Positions 38,625 to 47,080 are shown, counted from the first letter of the stretch. The stretch is 64,000 nt of DNA from Mucilaginibacter lappiensis (GCF_900155965.1 NZ_FTMG01000001.1:1-64000); one strand, 5' to 3'. The notes: a model not told the origin generated them from the letters alone. Program-made: numbers and translations.

Positions 38625-38704
38625 GTTGCTTCGCGGAGTTATAGATACATTATATAATGCCTTAGATGATAACATCTTTTAAATTTTCAAGAGGTTTTAA
38701 GCAA

Positions 38705-38738
38705 GAAAAAAGGCTCTTAGAAATCTATCTAAAAGCCA
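38705..38738 (-). terminator. intrinsic terminator of the M56 gene
   Basis: On the minus strand GGCTTTTAGA and TTCTAAGAGCC form a stem followed by TTTTTT, about 30 nt past the stop at 38767. Confidence 0.75.
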
Positions 38739-38766
38739 TTTCATTTTCAGGTAAGCGCTACTGAAG

Positions 38767-39603
38767 TTAATTAACTTTCTTCCAAACATCTTTTCCAAAA
38801 GCCAAAACCTGGGTAATACCGCCGGAATTATTACCGGTAAACTGGAGAGTAAAGCCAGGCGCTGTTTTTGCAAAAAAGTCTAATGGGCTAGCGGCAGCAA
38901 AACCAATTTGTTTGTTGTCCCATAATTGATTTAAAACTAATCCATTGCCGGTAGAAGTGATTTCTATAAAAGTTCCTTCTTTTTCTGTGAACTCATACTT
39001 GCCCTCGAATTTTTTTAACTCCTGTGCAGTTAATTTTACTTCAACAGGGGCATGGTAGCCATCATTATTTCTAACCCAAACATCTTTTCCAAAGGCCAAA
39101 ACCTGGGTAATGCCGCCAGCATTATCGCTGGTAAACTGGAGGGTAAAGCCGGGATTCGTTTTTGCAAAAAAATCTAACGAACTTTTGGCTGCAAAATCAA
39201 TTTGCTCATTATCCCATAATTGCTTTAAAACTAAGCCATTGCTGGTAGAGGAGATTTGTATAAAGGTTCCTTTTTGACCTTTAAGCTCGTAATAACCCTC
39301 AAATTTTTTAAGGTCTTGTGCAATTAATTTTACTTCGACAGGGAGATGGTAGTTATCATTTTTAACCCAAACGTCTTTCCCGAAGGCCAAAATCTGGGTG
39401 ATGCGGCCTGCATTGTCGTTGGTAAACTGGAGGGTAAATGATGCGTTTTCTTTTGTTGAAAACGTCAATGGGCCGGTAGCTGTAAAGTCAATTTTCCTGT
39501 TATCCCATAGTTGTTTTAAAATAACGCTCTTGTTGGTAGCAATAATTTGTATTAAGGCCCCTTTTCTGCCTTTCATCGCGTAATAACCTTCAAATTTTTT
39601 AAA
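38767..39603 (-). repeat. three tandem in-frame repeats (~291 bp period) in the M56 gene
   Basis: Repeat 1 runs 39603-39313, repeat 2 39312-39019 and repeat 3 39018-38767 (with stop). Repeats 2 and 3 are closer to each other at both protein and DNA level (shared GGITQVLAFGKDVW, DFFAKT), which suggests two duplication steps. Confidence 0.85.
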
Positions 39604-40557
39604 ATTCTGCGTTGTTTCGATCGCGTTTTTATGTAATCCACTTGCACTTAACGGATTGATAAGGAGATAACTGGCCGCAACCAGTAGCAGCACAAACGCA
39701 TATTTGTACGCATTTGGGTTAGGTGATTTTTTTAAATTCATCATTTTAATACGGAGTTTAATTTTTGAAGAACTATATAGATTGGTTAATTGGTATACCT
39801 GACTGACTTTAAGTGAGTTGTACAAAACACTAAGCTGATAGTTTTTTTTATCAACGCCGCTGCTGATCACTTCGTGATCAGCAATGTATTCGTGGTTGAG
39901 CTTGATGCAGCGTTTTAAGTATAGCAATAGTGGGTTGATCCATAGTATAGCATGCACCAGTTCAACAAATAATATATCTATACTATGCGATTGCCGTATA
40001 TGCACATTTTCATGCACAATGATTTGCCGGAGTTCACTATCGGTAAAAAGTTCTTTGTTAATGACCAGGTAATTGAAGAATGAAAATGGTGCCGTTCCAT
40101 CAAAAGCGCAATAATAAATGCCATCTATAAATTGTTTATCGGTGTTTTTGATCAGGATACTGATTTTGAGCACTTTTATGATCGATCTAACCAGCAAAAC
40201 AGTACTAATTAATAAATAAACACCGGTTAAAATTTGTATTAGTGAAGGACGTGTAAAACCCTGGTTAACGACAACGTAAGCATTGTTAACGTGATTAGTA
40301 ATCATTTGTGAATTACCAATAGTTGTGTACAGGCCGTTTAACGGGTTGGCTGTTGTTATCTGCCGCTGTATCGGCTCAAAATGCGGAGAACTCAGCTCTG
40401 GCAAAAGAGGCAAAAACAGCGATAGTACTAAACTGAATAGTAAGTAAAACCTATTCTGCTTAAATGACTTATCGTTTCTGAGCAACAATACATAAAACAG
40501 GAACAATATGGACATCACCACATTGGCCTTTAAAAGATACATAACTAATGATTCCAT
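38767..40557 (-). CDS. BlaR1-type M56 metallopeptidase with three tandem C-terminal repeats
   Basis: 596-aa membrane protease. Hydrophobic helices near 5-25, 35-52, 105-125 and 285-302 frame a zinc site HENVH at 182-186, with NHEYIADHEV about 40 residues on. After the last helix (periplasmic side) three repeats of 97, 98 and 83 residues follow (319-415, 416-513, 514-596), each starting KKFEG and ending with a QVLAFGKDVW-type motif; they resemble DUF3471. In BlaR1 the outer domain senses a ligand and the protease cuts BlaI; here the repeats take the sensor's place. Paired with blaI (11-nt gap). No resistance gene adjoins. Confidence 0.88.
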   Translation of the reverse strand: MESLVMYLLKANVVMSILFLFYVLLLRNDKSFKQNRFYLLFSLVLSLFLPLLPELSSPHFEPIQRQITTANPLNGLYTTIGNSQMITNHVNNAYVVVNQGFTRPSLIQILTGVYLLISTVLLVRSIIKVLKISILIKNTDKQFIDGIYYCAFDGTAPFSFFNYLVINKELFTDSELRQIIVHENVHIRQSHSIDILFVELVHAILWINPLLLYLKRCIKLNHEYIADHEVISSGVDKKNYQLSVLYNSLKVSQVYQLTNLYSSSKIKLRIKMMNLKKSPNPNAYKYAFVLLLVAASYLLINPLSASGLHKNAIETTQNFKKFEGYYAMKGRKGALIQIIATNKSVILKQLWDNRKIDFTATGPLTFSTKENASFTLQFTNDNAGRITQILAFGKDVWVKNDNYHLPVEVKLIAQDLKKFEGYYELKGQKGTFIQISSTSNGLVLKQLWDNEQIDFAAKSSLDFFAKTNPGFTLQFTSDNAGGITQVLAFGKDVWVRNNDGYHAPVEVKLTAQELKKFEGKYEFTEKEGTFIEITSTGNGLVLNQLWDNKQIGFAAASPLDFFAKTAPGFTLQFTGNNSGGITQVLAFGKDVWKKVN

Positions 40558-40568
40558 ACCACTGAAAT

Positions 40569-40931
40569 TTATTTGTTCTTATCCTCTATCATTTTAATGA
40601 TCTCTTTTAGCTCATCTAAGGATACTTCATCCTCCTCGGCAAAAAACGATACTACGTTTTTCATGGAATTACCAAATAGCCCAGCTAAAAGCGGCCTTAC
40701 AAACTTCCTGGTGTATTCCATCTTAGATATTATTGCCGCATAACGGTACGTACTTCCGAAGTCTTCAAATTTTAAAAAACCCTTATCGGCCAATCGGCGC
40801 ATCATGGTTGCTACTGTGTTAATGTGAGGTTTGGGGTCAGGCAGGCCATCGCGCACTTCCTTAACAAAGGCCTTTTTTAACTTCCAAACCGACTGCATTA
40901 TGGCTTCTTCTTTTTCGCTTAGTCGTTTCAT
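40569..40931 (-). CDS. BlaI/MecI/CopY-type transcriptional repressor
   Basis: 120-aa winged-helix protein: LSEKEEAIMQSVWKLKKAFVKEV, INTVATMMRRLADKGFLKFEDFG (recognition helix and wing) and a C-terminal dimer/cleavage region with SFFAEEDEVSLDELKEIIKMIE. In the family, the partner M56 protease cleaves it to relieve repression. Precedes the M56 gene by 11 nt. A 16-bp perfect palindrome with the TACA/TGTA pattern lies 33 nt upstream, a likely self-operator. Confidence 0.93.
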   Translation of the reverse strand: MKRLSEKEEAIMQSVWKLKKAFVKEVRDGLPDPKPHINTVATMMRRLADKGFLKFEDFGSTYRYAAIISKMEYTRKFVRPLLAGLFGNSMKNVVSFFAEEDEVSLDELKEIIKMIEDKNK

Positions 40932-40964
40932 AATACAAGTATAAAACTATTATTGTAATTACAC

Positions 40965-40980
40965 AACTACAATTGTAGTT
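40965..40980. promoter_or_regulatory. putative BlaI-type operator
   Basis: AACTACAATTGTAGTT is a perfect 16-bp palindrome with the TACA-n-TGTA core that BlaI/MecI regulators bind, upstream of the repressor gene. A half-related TTGTAATTACA lies next to it. Confidence 0.7.
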
Positions 40981-41080
40981 TTTATAAAAATATATTTAGG
41001 ATCACTTTTGACGAAAGTGTCAGAGTTTGGTAGTTTTATTTCTTGATCAATAGAAATTAGAAACATCATCAAGGTCCCAG

Positions 41081-41134
41081 TCCCGGCAAGATTTGTTGGA
41101 TTTGCTGATGCCTTTGTTTATTTTATCAGATTAG
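41081..41134 (+). pseudogene. remnant of a SNF2 helicase 3' end
   Basis: 54 bp that read in frame as SRQDLLDLLMPLFILSD plus stop, against SRQDLLDLLTPLHVLSD plus stop at the end of the helicase (38571-38624): 14 of 17 residues and 44 of 54 bases agree by hand. Weaker similarity starts about 20 nt earlier with a one-base shift. No more helicase sequence is found to the left. With the intact copy it brackets the BlaI/M56 module in direct orientation. Confidence 0.78.
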
Positions 41135-41143
41135 TTGAAAAAT

Positions 41144-41169
41144 GGAGATTCGAATCCCTTCTTCCGTAC
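41144..41169 (+). pseudogene. tRNA 3'-end-like remnant
   Basis: GGAGATTCGAATCCC followed by TTCTTCCGTAC looks like a T-arm and acceptor strand. It agrees with the end of tRNA-Leu(UAG) at 46115 at 18 of 21 bases, but in opposite orientation. No anticodon or D arm precedes it; helicase-like sequence does. A terminator follows at once, as after real tRNA genes. Confidence 0.5.
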
Positions 41170-41170
41170 A

Positions 41171-41209
41171 AAACAACAAAACCCGACTATTATCAGGTTT
41201 TGTTGTTTA
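41171..41209. terminator. intrinsic terminator (bidirectional)
   Basis: AAACAACAAAACC (41171-41183) pairs perfectly with GGTTTTGTTGTTT (41196-41208). It lies past the tRNA remnant on one side and 33 nt after the M13 peptidase stop on the other. Confidence 0.82.
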
Positions 41210-41241
41210 TCGTAAATAAAGTCAATTTGGGGTTTTGCTTA

Positions 41242-43260
41242 TTACCAAATCTTTACTCTTTGGTTTTCTGGTTTGTAATTTTTATCATCAGGCTGTACAT
41301 TAAATGCCTTATAAAAGGGGGCAAAATTCATTAAGGGGCCATTTACACGCCACATGGCCGGTGAGTGCGGATTAGTGTTTACGTAAGTGCGAAGAAATGC
41401 ATCTCTTGTTTTCACCCTCCATATCCTGGCAATAGATAGGAAGAAGCGCTGATCTGGGGTAAAACCATCAATTTTAACAGAACCTTTTCCCTGTTCCGTC
41501 ATCTTAAATGCATCATAGGCAATAGCAATGCCACCATTATCGGCGGTGTTTTCACCCAATGTCAGGGCTCCCTTTATATGAACAGTATCTAAAACGGTAA
41601 ATGAGCCGTATAAATCGGCTAACTGTTTTGTTTTCTCCCGAAACTTTTGATAATCTTCCTTTGTCCACCAGTTTTTTACGTTACCGTCCTTATCAAATTG
41701 TGCACCCTGATCATCAAAGGCATGCGTCATCTCATGACCAATCACCATCCCTATGCCTCCATAATTGATGGCATCATCTGCCGAAAAATCAAAATAAGGG
41801 AATTGTAAAATACCGGCGGGGAAAACAACTTCATTAAAAGATGGATTATAGTAAGCCGTAACCGTAGATGGTGTTGTACCCCATTCTGTTTTATCAACCG
41901 GCTTGTTCAATTTTGCCAATTCAAAATTATAATCGTTTTGGTTAAGCGAAAGGATATTTTCAAAGTATTTGGTTCTATTAATCTGCACCTTATCGTAATT
42001 CCGCCATTTATCAGGGTAACCTAATTTTTTGGTAATAGCGTATAGTTTTTCTTTTGCTTTTTGTTTGGTGCTATCACTCATCCAATCCAAATGATTGATC
42101 CTGTTTTCGAAAGATTTTTGCAAATTGTTTACTAATGCAAGCACACGTTTTTTTGCATCCTCATTAAAATATCGTTTTACATACAATTGCCCTAAAGCCT
42201 GCCCTAAGTAGCCGTCAACATTTTCGGTCATGATCTGCCTGCGGGATTTTTGCTTGGCTTGCCCCGATAATACTTTACTAAACTCAAATGAGGCATCCAC
42301 AAACGGTTTACTAAGCGTTTCAGCATAGTTTTCGAGTGTACTTGCTTTTAAATAGATTTTCCAGTCATTTATGGATATTGATTTCAGTTGTTCATTTAAC
42401 TTATCGTAATAAGCAGGTTGGGCCATATCAATAGAGTCGGTTGTGGCGCCTAAGTCGGCAAGCAATGATCCCCAGCCTATATTAGTTTGTGTTTTACTGA
42501 TGGATGCAACTGCTATTTTATGATAATTTGCGTTTACATCTCTTAGTTCAATATTTGTTTTATGTGATGCTGCGTTTTGTTTTTCGATGCTGTAAGTAAC
42601 ATCTGCATCCTTAGTAGCTGAGGCAACATCACTACCTGTTAATTGAAATAAGGTATGGATGTATTTTTTATAGGCTTGCTGAATGAGGAGTGTAGATGAA
42701 TCTGTTTTAAAATAATAATCCCTTTCAGGCAAGCCAATACCAGTTTGAGAAACATGGGCAATGTTGATGCTGCTGTTTTTATTGTCGGGATAAATACTAA
42801 AGCTAATAACCGAGCGGTTCCCTCTTTTTAATTCCGCTGTTACGAATTTGATCAGCGATGGTATGTTATTAATAGCATCAATACGTGCAAGTATTGGCTT
42901 AATGGGTTGGTATCCACGTTGGTTAATGGTAGCCATATCCATACCTGAGGCATAAAAATCACCTACCTTTTGTTCAACGCTTCCCATATTATTCCTGGTT
43001 TTCGAAACACTGTCCAGGATGTTTTGCAACAGTTGCTTTTGGGGGATGTTCATAAAACTATATGAACCTACGCCCGATTGATCGCTGGCAATTTTTGCGG
43101 TGTCATACCAGCGCCCGTTAACATAGCGAAAGAAATTATCGCCGGGTTTTGTCAGGGAGTCAATTCCGGCTACATCAACAAAACCCCTCTTGTGATCATC
43201 CCGATAATTCCATGCGCTCAAAACGACTAACGCAACGCACAGATAAAATACTTTATTCAT
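41242..43260 (-). CDS. M13 family zinc metallopeptidase (neprilysin/PepO-like), exported
   Basis: 672 aa. A signal-type N-terminus (MNKVFYLCVALVVLSAWN, no lipobox) is followed by GIDSLTKPGDNFFRYVNGRWYDTAKI, the usual M13 start. Zinc site HEMTH at 509-513 with the third ligand in GENTADNGG near 569, and the NAYYNP-like TAYYNPSFNEVVFPAGILQFPYF before it. Cleaves short peptides outside the cytoplasm. The C-terminus is KIW where many relatives have CxVW. Transcribed alone. Confidence 0.93.
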   Translation of the reverse strand: MNKVFYLCVALVVLSAWNYRDDHKRGFVDVAGIDSLTKPGDNFFRYVNGRWYDTAKIASDQSGVGSYSFMNIPQKQLLQNILDSVSKTRNNMGSVEQKVGDFYASGMDMATINQRGYQPIKPILARIDAINNIPSLIKFVTAELKRGNRSVISFSIYPDNKNSSINIAHVSQTGIGLPERDYYFKTDSSTLLIQQAYKKYIHTLFQLTGSDVASATKDADVTYSIEKQNAASHKTNIELRDVNANYHKIAVASISKTQTNIGWGSLLADLGATTDSIDMAQPAYYDKLNEQLKSISINDWKIYLKASTLENYAETLSKPFVDASFEFSKVLSGQAKQKSRRQIMTENVDGYLGQALGQLYVKRYFNEDAKKRVLALVNNLQKSFENRINHLDWMSDSTKQKAKEKLYAITKKLGYPDKWRNYDKVQINRTKYFENILSLNQNDYNFELAKLNKPVDKTEWGTTPSTVTAYYNPSFNEVVFPAGILQFPYFDFSADDAINYGGIGMVIGHEMTHAFDDQGAQFDKDGNVKNWWTKEDYQKFREKTKQLADLYGSFTVLDTVHIKGALTLGENTADNGGIAIAYDAFKMTEQGKGSVKIDGFTPDQRFFLSIARIWRVKTRDAFLRTYVNTNPHSPAMWRVNGPLMNFAPFYKAFNVQPDDKNYKPENQRVKIW

Positions 43261-43414
43261 AAACTGCTAGATTTTTTTTAAAGTTACTGATTTTTTTGCC
43301 CGACAGTAAAATGACCAAGAGAAGATATTATTGATACGATTACAGGTATCTCCCCTCCTAAAATCAGATCATTTGAAAGACGAAAAGCTCTAAATAAAAA
43401 GTCTCTCTGAACAT

Positions 43415-43447
43415 AAAAAAGCCCCTTAATTACTTAAGAAGCTTTTA
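43415..43447 (-). terminator. intrinsic terminator of efp
   Basis: On the minus strand AAAAGCTTCTTAA and TTAAGGGGCTTTT form a stem followed by TT, about 30 nt past the efp stop. Confidence 0.7.
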
Positions 43448-43477
43448 TATTTTAATAATAAATTGATAGGTGTTTAC

Positions 43478-44038
43478 CTATTTAGCCCGCTCAACGTATT
43501 CGCCGGTGCGGGTATCAACTTTTATTCTATCGCCCTGATTAACAAAGAGAGGTACTTTAATTTCTATTCCGTTTTCTGTAGTTGCTGATTTCAATGCGCC
43601 AGATGAGGTATCACCTTTAACGGCAGGTTCAGCGTAGGTAATTTCCAGCTCCACAAAGTTGGGTGCTACTGCCATAATCGGTTCTTCGCTTTCAAACGAA
43701 ACGATCACACTCATCCCTTCTTTCAGGAATTTCACAGCGGGCCCGAAAAGCGCTTTCGGGATATTATGCTGTTCAAAAGAGGTATTATCCATGATCACCA
43801 TGGTATCGCCATCTTCATACAGGTATTGAAAATCGTTTGTTTCTACACGGCAAATCTCAACCTGCTCGTCGGTGGCTAAGCGTGCTTCAACAATTTTTCC
43901 TGTTTTTATATTACGAAACTTATCCAGATAGAATGCTCCGCCTTTGCCTGGTGTACGATGCAGTACTTCGGTTACGGTTACCAGTTCGCCGTTGAAACGT
44001 AGTATATTACCTACTTTAATTTCGGATGCTTTTGCCAT
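43478..44038 (-). CDS. efp: translation elongation factor P
   Basis: 186 aa with the three-domain EF-P plan. Loop HRTPGKGGAFY puts the modifiable lysine at residue 32; DFQYLYEDGDTMVIMDN and PLFVNQGDRIKVDTRTGEYVERA close the protein. EF-P relieves ribosome stalling at proline runs. The frame extends 10 codons upstream, but MAKASEIKVGNILR is the conserved start. No epmA/epmB adjoin. A TATCTTTG box lies 27 nt upstream. Confidence 0.97.
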   Translation of the reverse strand: MAKASEIKVGNILRFNGELVTVTEVLHRTPGKGGAFYLDKFRNIKTGKIVEARLATDEQVEICRVETNDFQYLYEDGDTMVIMDNTSFEQHNIPKALFGPAVKFLKEGMSVIVSFESEEPIMAVAPNFVELEITYAEPAVKGDTSSGALKSATTENGIEIKVPLFVNQGDRIKVDTRTGEYVERAK

Positions 44039-44065
44039 GAAAATATAATTAGAAAATTTAAGCCC

Positions 44066-44073
44066 CAAAGATA
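44066..44073 (-). promoter_or_regulatory. -7 box (TATCTTTG) of efp
   Basis: TATCTTTG on the minus strand, 27 nt before the efp ATG, fits TAnnTTTG; a TTG lies 16 nt further upstream. Confidence 0.55.
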
Positions 44074-44174
44074 GATTATCTTAGCTAATCAACTAAAATA
44101 AAAGTTCGAGCCGTCAATATTAAGAGATTTTATACAAAACTAGGAGCACCTCCCCTTATTATAAAAAGCTTACC

Positions 44175-46019
44175 TTATTTAATAACAGGCAATATGATCT
44201 TTGAACTGTTATGATAAACGTGGATGGTTTCTTTTACAAAGTCGGCATCTTTTGCCTGGTTAATATCCACAAACTGCTGCGGGTTTCTGTCAGTTAACGG
44301 GAACCACGTGCTTTGTATCTGTACCATTATTTTATGCCCTTTTTTAAAGGTGTGTGCAACATCGGGCAGGGTGTATTTTACTCGCGTTGGTTTGCCGGGT
44401 ACAAATGGCTCGGGTTTCTCAAAGCTATTACGGAATTTGCCGCGCATAATTTCGGCACGTACCAGCATCTGGTAGCCGCCCATCGGGTATTTAGTGACCG
44501 GGTTGGCTGGTGTATCTTCCGGAAAAACATCAATCAGCTTCACTACAAAATCCGCATCTGTTCCTGATAAGCTCACCATCAGGTCGGCAACCAGCGGGCC
44601 AGCCAATGTTATATCATCTGTTAATATCCCTGTATCATAAACCAGCACATCCGTACGTCGGGCAGTATACCGCTGATCATCATCCATATACTCCCGGGTG
44701 CGGTAGGCATGTACTTTTTCGGCATAAGGGACAGGTTTAGCCGGATCGCTCACATAGCTATCAAACGTAGGCTTTGCACTTTTTGTAGCTTCAAATGACA
44801 GTTTACCATTTGCCTGCAGATAAATATGCGTTTGTTTAATATCGATCAGCGGCCATTGTGAAAATTTATGCCATTTATTTTCACCTGTGAAAAAAATATT
44901 AACCTTACTTAACGTGTCGGCCCCCTTCCCTTTTAAATAGTAATTAAAGAACGGAACTTCCATATCCTGGTAATAAAGTGAGGTGTTGCTGTCAAAGCGC
45001 ACATTGCCTAAATGGGTACCATCCTTACTGGCCCATTGCCCGTGGTACCAGGGGCCCATTATCAGTTTGCTGTTGGTTGCCGGACTTTGTTTAACCAAAG
45101 CCTCATAAGTATGCCAGGCGCCATAACCGTCTTCGGCGTCAAAGAGGCCACCGGTGATTAGCATAGCCGGTTTAACGTTTTTTATTCCGCTGCGGGCATC
45201 ACGAGCCTTCCACCAGGCATCCAGATTAGGGTGGTTCATCATATCACTCCAAAATTTCATGGTATCACCACTCAATTTGGTAAAATTGGGCATTGCACCC
45301 ATCTTTAAATAATAATCGTAATTATCATTATAATGAATATCAACACCTTTGGTGCCTTTTGTTGACGGTGTACTGCTTGGTGCGCTAAAGCCATAACCCA
45401 CATGAAAATCAAAAGCATCCATCAGCATCATGACCCCATTGTGATGGTCGTCATCACCAAAAAAGCGATCGGTAACCGGTGCCTGCGGACTAACCGCTTT
45501 TAAGGCCGGATGCCCGCTTAGCGCTATCATGGTTGCATAAAAGCCGGGAAACGATATACCAATAGCACCAACGTTGCCATTATTGTTATCAATATTTTTT
45601 ACAAGCCAATCAATAGTGTCGTAACTGTCGCTTGCCTCATCAATATCCTTATTTGTTTTTTTATTGGGGTTAAAAGGACGTACAACTTCAAATATACCCT
45701 CACTCATGTACTTACCGCGAATATCCTGGTTAACCATAATATAGCCCTCACGGCAATAGCGCATCATATAACTACGCCAATACGGCCTATAAGACGCCCC
45801 ATAGGGCCCAACAGAATAAGGAGTTCGGGTAAGCAATATGGGATGTTTTTCTGATTGATCTTTTGGTATATAAACAGATGTAAAAAGCTTAATACCATCT
45901 CGCATCGGTATGGTTACCTCTTTTTTAGTATAATTATTTACAAACCATGTTGAATCAGCATTTTGAGCGTTTGTTGTAATTGGAAAAAGGATCAGTATAA
46001 ACAGGTAAATATTTTTCAT
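44175..46019 (-). CDS. exported CocE/NonD-type S15 hydrolase (X-Pro dipeptidyl-peptidase-like)
   Basis: 615 aa. Signal peptide MKNIYLFILILFPITTNAQ, then VTIPMRDGIKLFTSVYIPKD, TRTPYSVGPYG, the oxyanion tyrosine-type region, and the nucleophile in GAIGISFPGFYA near residue 148. The C-terminal jelly-roll (VADLMVSLSGTDADFVVKLIDVFPE, HTFKKGHKIMVQIQSTWFP) is typical. Relatives cleave acyl-esters, amides or X-Pro dipeptides. The frame stays open upstream into the tRNA-Leu gene, which cannot be coding; the ATG at 46019 gives a proper signal peptide. Confidence 0.9.
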   Translation of the reverse strand: MKNIYLFILILFPITTNAQNADSTWFVNNYTKKEVTIPMRDGIKLFTSVYIPKDQSEKHPILLTRTPYSVGPYGASYRPYWRSYMMRYCREGYIMVNQDIRGKYMSEGIFEVVRPFNPNKKTNKDIDEASDSYDTIDWLVKNIDNNNGNVGAIGISFPGFYATMIALSGHPALKAVSPQAPVTDRFFGDDDHHNGVMMLMDAFDFHVGYGFSAPSSTPSTKGTKGVDIHYNDNYDYYLKMGAMPNFTKLSGDTMKFWSDMMNHPNLDAWWKARDARSGIKNVKPAMLITGGLFDAEDGYGAWHTYEALVKQSPATNSKLIMGPWYHGQWASKDGTHLGNVRFDSNTSLYYQDMEVPFFNYYLKGKGADTLSKVNIFFTGENKWHKFSQWPLIDIKQTHIYLQANGKLSFEATKSAKPTFDSYVSDPAKPVPYAEKVHAYRTREYMDDDQRYTARRTDVLVYDTGILTDDITLAGPLVADLMVSLSGTDADFVVKLIDVFPEDTPANPVTKYPMGGYQMLVRAEIMRGKFRNSFEKPEPFVPGKPTRVKYTLPDVAHTFKKGHKIMVQIQSTWFPLTDRNPQQFVDINQAKDADFVKETIHVYHNSSKIILPVIK

Positions 46020-46073
46020 ATCAGACATCGAAACTTTGAAAGTAAATATATTGAATTTGAATAATATGGAAAA

Positions 46074-46103
46074 CAAAAAAACCCAGTCGAACCGACCGGG
46101 TTT
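46074..46103 (-). terminator. intrinsic terminator of tRNA-Leu(UAG)
   Basis: On the minus strand AACCCGGTCGGTTCGACTGGGTT folds into a stem followed by a T-run, 12 nt past the tRNA 3' end. Confidence 0.75.
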
Positions 46104-46114
46104 AAATGCTGTTG

Positions 46115-46196
46115 TGCGGAAGAAGGGACTCGAACCCCCACGCCGTGAAGCGCCAGATCCTAAGTCTGGTGCGGCTACCAATTACGCCACTTCCGC
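46115..46196 (-). tRNA. tRNA-Leu (anticodon UAG)
   Basis: 82 nt. Acceptor GCGGAAG pairs with CTTCCGC, discriminator A, CCA not encoded. Anticodon stem CCAGA/TCTGG with loop CTTAGGA gives UAG. T-arm has GGTTCGAGTCC, and a longer variable arm (CGCTTCACGGCGT) marks class II. D-loop AATTGGTAGCC is leucine-like. Confidence 0.95.
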
Positions 46197-46217
46197 ATTA
46201 GGATTTTTAACAGGTCG

Positions 46218-46225
46218 CAAAGATA
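46218..46225 (-). promoter_or_regulatory. -7 box (TATCTTTG) of tRNA-Leu(UAG)
   Basis: TATCTTTG on the minus strand, 21 nt before the tRNA 5' end, with TTTG 23 nt further upstream. Confidence 0.6.
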
Positions 46226-46290
46226 GTGTTTAATGATAAATATTAAAACAAAATTTTAGTTTTTTAGCTATCTCCCTCATTTCTTTGTTA

Positions 46291-47079
46291 TTAATTTAAG
46301 GTTAAGGCTTGCATGATAGTCTTAAAGTAACCGGCAGCGTATAATAAACGGCTGCCATACCACGAAAACATTTCGCCATCAACCAGAATGACTTTAGCAT
46401 GGGGTAACATCAGCTTAAATTCGTCTATATGTTTTTGCTTAAACGGGTATGGTTCTGATGATAAAAAGATCAAATCCGGGCTAATTGCTATTATTTCCTG
46501 TGGGGTTATCTCGGGGTATCGGTCTTTATCTATAGCGTTTATCAATCCACATCTTTGAAGCATGTTGTCAATAAAAGTACCGGAACCGGCAACCATATAA
46601 GGTTTGCGCCAAATAAAATAAGCTATGCTTAGGTTTATGGCAGGTAACGCCAGATGAGCGAAGCTGCTAATAATATCGCGGTACAGCGCTTGGGCTTCCG
46701 TTTCACGGTTTACCAACAATCCTACTGTTCTGATCATCTCCAGGGCGCTATCGAGATCATGGATATCACTAATCCAAACCTGGCAAATGTTCATGAGTTC
46801 TTCTACCTGGCTACGCTCATTCTCTTCTTTATTGGCGATAATCAAATCTGGCTTTAAGGCCCTTATCTGATCGATATTTAACTGCTTGGTGCCTCCTACT
46901 TTGGCTAGCGCTTTAAATTTATCCTCCGGATGAATACAGAACTTGGTGATGCCAATAACCTCGGTATCGAGCCCTAAATAAAATAGTAATTCGGTTTGAG
47001 AAGGTACTATAGAAATAATCCTTTGGGGAGTTGCCGATAAACTGACCACACGATTGAGCTGATCGTGAAAAACAGCCAT
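46291..47079 (-). CDS. BtuF/TroA-like helical-backbone binding protein without signal peptide
   Basis: 262 aa. RVVSLSATPQRIISIVPSQTELLFYLGL, KVGGTKQLNIDQIRALKPDLIIANKEENE and IDKDRYPEITPQEIIAISPDLIFLSSEPYPF are marks of cobalamin/heme/siderophore binding proteins of ABC importers. There is no signal peptide or lipobox: the product starts MAVFHDQLNRVV. A longer start at 47112 adds only MWRKARKTHFN. No permease or ATPase adjoins. It starts 1 nt after the stop of the sugar transferase gene, so it is translated from that operon; the reason for the pairing is unclear. Confidence 0.82.
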   Translation of the reverse strand: MAVFHDQLNRVVSLSATPQRIISIVPSQTELLFYLGLDTEVIGITKFCIHPEDKFKALAKVGGTKQLNIDQIRALKPDLIIANKEENERSQVEELMNICQVWISDIHDLDSALEMIRTVGLLVNRETEAQALYRDIISSFAHLALPAINLSIAYFIWRKPYMVAGSGTFIDNMLQRCGLINAIDKDRYPEITPQEIIAISPDLIFLSSEPYPFKQKHIDEFKLMLPHAKVILVDGEMFSWYGSRLLYAAGYFKTIMQALTLN

Positions 47080-47080
47080 G

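Noticed and set aside
46020..46181. N-terminal extension of the S15-type hydrolase
   Set aside because: It would be translated from the antisense of tRNA-Leu(UAG) and its terminator; the ATG at 46019 gives a proper signal peptide.
41144..46196. Island bounded by tRNA-Leu(UAG) and the tRNA-like remnant
   Set aside because: The two tRNA ends face opposite directions, while integration would leave direct repeats; the genes between are ordinary housekeeping genes.
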